Source: Dethiosulfatibacter sp.
GTDB lineage: Bacteria; Bacillota_A; Clostridia; Tissierellales; Dethiosulfatibacteraceae
Reading direction: 5' to 3'
Assembly: GCA_019084435.1 (NCBI GenBank)
Contig: JAHRFV010000132.1
Span: 1 to 7,413 of the forward strand
Length of the DNA stretch: 7,413 nt
Shown here: piece after piece, positions 6,097-7,413 of the stretch
Numbering within the stretch: the first letter of the stretch is position 1
How the letters are laid out: every line of letters begins with the position of its first letter
Notes under the pieces: model-generated
Seen by the model: the letters and a program-made list of their open reading frames with translations, nothing else
Databases searched by the model: none
What the model was told of the DNA's origin: nothing
Translations under genes and position numbers: made by a program

Positions 6097-7023
6097 ATGG
6101 ACAAAAATATAAATCAAGAATGGGAAAACTATCAATCTCATGAACTATATGACAGCTTCAATTATTTTGGAGCTCATCTGAAGGATGATCAGGACAAGAA
6201 AGGAATACTATTTACTCTTTGGGCCCCTAACGCCTCTGAGGTTTCTTTGGTGGGCTCTTTTAATTACTGGAATGACCGCGCCAATCCGATGGAAAGAGAT
6301 GAAAAGACAGGTGTATGGCAATGCTTTTTCCCTGGAATCAGCGAGGGCGAAGTTTATAAATACAAAATCTTTATGAAAAATGGAAACTTCGTATATAAGG
6401 CAGACCCTTATGCTTTTTTTTCACAAGTCAGACCGGAAACTTCATCAGTGACAGTTAATCTGCAAAAGTATCAATGGAATGATGACAAGTGGCTGAAAAA
6501 GAGACAAAAAAGAAACTTAATCAAAGAGCCAATCAATATCTATGAAGTCCATCTGGCATCATGGAAAACAAAATCCGATGGGACCTATTTGAACTATAGG
6601 GAATTGGCTGATGAGTTGATACCATATATGAAAGAATTGAGCTACAATTTTTTAGAAATCATGCCAGTTATGGAACACCCCTACGATGGTTCATGGGGTT
6701 ACCAAACCACAGGTTATTACTCAATCACCAGCAGGTATGGAACCCCCGACGATCTGATGTATCTCATTGACCGATGTCACTTAAATGATATAGGCGTGAT
6801 TCTAGACTGGGTACCGGGACATTTTTGCAGAGATGAGCATGGCTTGTTGAATTTTGATGGCGAGGAGCTTTATGGCGGAATCGACCATCCAAATTGGGGT
6901 ACTAAAAAGTTCGATTTTGGCAGAAGAGCCGTTAAGAATTTCTTGATTTCCAATGCAAACTTTTACTTCGAACAATACCATATTGATGGCCTTAGGGTTG
7001 ATTGTGTCACCTCCATATTGTAG
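6097..7023 (+). CDS. glgB: 1,4-alpha-glucan (glycogen) branching enzyme, N-terminal half, interrupted
   Basis: Branching enzymes (GH13) cut alpha-1,4-glucan chains and rejoin them as alpha-1,6 branches in glycogen synthesis. The start at 6097 has GAGG 6 nt upstream. Residues about 20-125 form the CBM48 domain (FTLWAPNASEVSLVGSFNYW). The GH13 barrel starts near 145 with INIYEVHLASWK, then MPVMEHPYDGSWGYQTTGYY (189-208) and SRYGTPDD (212-219). Conserved region I is ILDWVPGHF (D237) and region II is DGLRVD, with R300 and the nucleophile D302. The family is normally 600-750 residues; here it ends at 308 because the sequence folds back after 7020 and a TAG appears at 7021-7023. Regions III and IV, including the acid/base glutamate, are missing. 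C303 reads G in both other copies of this segment, so T7003 is probably wrong. The intact gene probably continues outside this assembly; the stop is not credible as a natural end. Confidence 0.9.
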   Translation: MDKNINQEWENYQSHELYDSFNYFGAHLKDDQDKKGILFTLWAPNASEVSLVGSFNYWNDRANPMERDEKTGVWQCFFPGISEGEVYKYKIFMKNGNFVYKADPYAFFSQVRPETSSVTVNLQKYQWNDDKWLKKRQKRNLIKEPINIYEVHLASWKTKSDGTYLNYRELADELIPYMKELSYNFLEIMPVMEHPYDGSWGYQTTGYYSITSRYGTPDDLMYLIDRCHLNDIGVILDWVPGHFCRDEHGLLNFDGEELYGGIDHPNWGTKKFDFGRRAVKNFLISNANFYFEQYHIDGLRVDCVTSIL

Positions 7024-7299
7024 CTTAATTTTGGTATTGAGTTCCTTTAGGAAATCAATTCCATTGAGATCATCAGTTCCTCCGAATTGATTTCTAAATG
7101 GTGTTCCATCAATACCAAAATAAAGCTGCAATATGGAGGTGACACCATCAACCCTAAGGCCATCAATATTGTATTGTTCGAAGTTAAAGTTTGCATTTGA
7201 AATCAATAAATTCTTAACGGCTCTTCTGCCAAAATAGAACTTTTTAGTACCCCAATTTGGATGGTCGATTCCGCCATAAAGCTCCTCGCCATCAAAATT
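6850..7299. repeat. Large inverted repeat inside glgB (191-nt arms, 68-nt spacer)
   Basis: Positions 6850-7040 are the reverse complement of 7109-7299 with eight mismatches (at 6913, 6942, 6951, 6964, 6979, 7003, 7021 and 7027); the spacer is 7041-7108. Both arms encode the same glgB segment, around the catalytic nucleophile. The last 20 nt of the left arm (7021-7040) are a short imperfect inverted repeat within glgB itself: TTTTGGTATTGA occurs again in reverse about 70 nt further along the coding direction. This marks the probable switch point. The structure looks like a fold-back chimera, not a functional palindrome. Confidence 0.9.
7021..7299 (-). pseudogene. glgB: Inverted glgB fragment carrying sequence beyond the break
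   Basis: Read on the minus strand from 7299 to 7021 this is 93 uninterrupted codons of the same enzyme. It begins [20 protein letters not shown], passes through [13 protein letters not shown] and continues LQLYFGIDGTPFRNQFGG and TDDLNGIDFLKELNTKIKL. The last about 31 residues are the expected downstream part of GlgB that is absent from the plus-strand copy. They show that the real gene does not stop after residue 308. Relative to the other two copies it carries Y for D, L for F, N for Y and N for H in conserved positions ([15 protein letters not shown]), plus one silent change. These are probably errors in this copy. It has no start or promoter of its own and should not be annotated as a gene. 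Confidence 0.85.
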
Positions 7300-7413
7300 G
7301 GGGTACTAAAAAGTTCGATTTTGGCAGAAGAGCCGTTAAGAATTTCTTGATTTCCAATGCAAACTTTTACTTCGAACAATACCATATTGATGGCCTTAGG
7401 GTTGATGGTGTCA
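7300..7413 (+). repeat. Third, direct copy of the glgB catalytic segment
   Basis: 7300-7413 repeats 6896-7009 in the same orientation with a single difference (G7407 versus T7003). It encodes [20 protein letters not shown] and onward to DGLRVDGV at the window edge. It joins the inverted copy at about 7299 within a short match: CCATCAAAATT (7289-7299) resembles CCATCCAAATT of the normal gene (6885-6895), 10 of 11. It agrees with the first copy at the five positions where the inverted copy is deviant. Confidence 0.9.

Noticed and set aside
6850..7299. The copies differ mostly where the inverted copy has A (in coding sense) and the others have C or T, superficially like a diversity-generating retroelement template/variable pair, with AAC and AAT codons involved.
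   Set aside because: No reverse transcriptase or accessory gene is present, one of the differences is G/T, the two supposed variable copies share the same bases, and those bases are the family-conserved GlgB residues. Sequencing or amplification error in the inverted copy explains it better.
6802..7385. Open frames on the minus strand at 6802-7206 and 7203-7385.
   Set aside because: They are chimeras of the glgB fold-back: one joins real GlgB codons to the antisense of the first copy, the other is antisense of glgB. Neither has a ribosome site or independent family identity.
7021..7413. Insertion sequence or invertible (phase-variable) DNA element at the right end.
   Set aside because: There is no recombinase, transposase or terminal repeat, and all of the sequence is accounted for by glgB itself in alternating orientation.

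Overview
The window looks like a low-GC Gram-positive anaerobe, most likely a Bacillota/Clostridia-type bacterium. The support is A+T-rich intergenic DNA, strong AGGAGG-type ribosome binding sites, TTG start codons, standard stop codons including TGA, and protein families typical of that group. The species cannot be named from sequence alone.

Layout. Positions 1-5183 (minus strand, read right to left) hold one tight operon: nqrB/rnfD, nqrC/rnfG, nqrD, nqrE, nqrF, then an OmpR-type response regulator and a membrane histidine kinase that runs off the left edge. Genes overlap or are separated by 1-10 nt throughout. Positions 5184-5332 hold the operon promoter and a rho-independent terminator belonging to the next gene, an HxlR-family regulator (5333-5725, minus). 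Positions 5726-6096 hold the HxlR promoter with repeated GGTATCA motifs, a strong divergent promoter driving a roughly 135-nt unit that contains only a gene remnant or small RNA, its terminator, and the glgB promoter. Positions 6097-7020 (plus) encode the N-terminal half of a glycogen branching enzyme.

How the genes work together. The five-gene set encodes the membrane core of an ion-pumping NADH-linked redox complex of the Nqr/Rnf superfamily. It has the NADH-oxidising NqrF (2Fe-2S, FAD and NAD domains), but neither nqrA nor rnfB/rnfC is adjacent. Its NqrB and NqrC are Rnf-sized, while NqrD, NqrE and NqrF look like Nqr. The pump genes run directly into a two-component system, so production of the complex and a membrane signal are probably linked. 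The HxlR gene lies upstream on the same strand but has its own terminator, and the repeats in its promoter suggest autoregulation.

The right end is structurally abnormal. After the codons for the catalytic nucleophile region of GlgB, the sequence folds back on itself at 7020/7021 and again at about 7299. This gives three copies of the same glgB segment in +, - and + orientation. It most resembles a template-switch or amplification/assembly chimera. Everything right of 7020 should be treated as rearranged glgB sequence, not as new genes.
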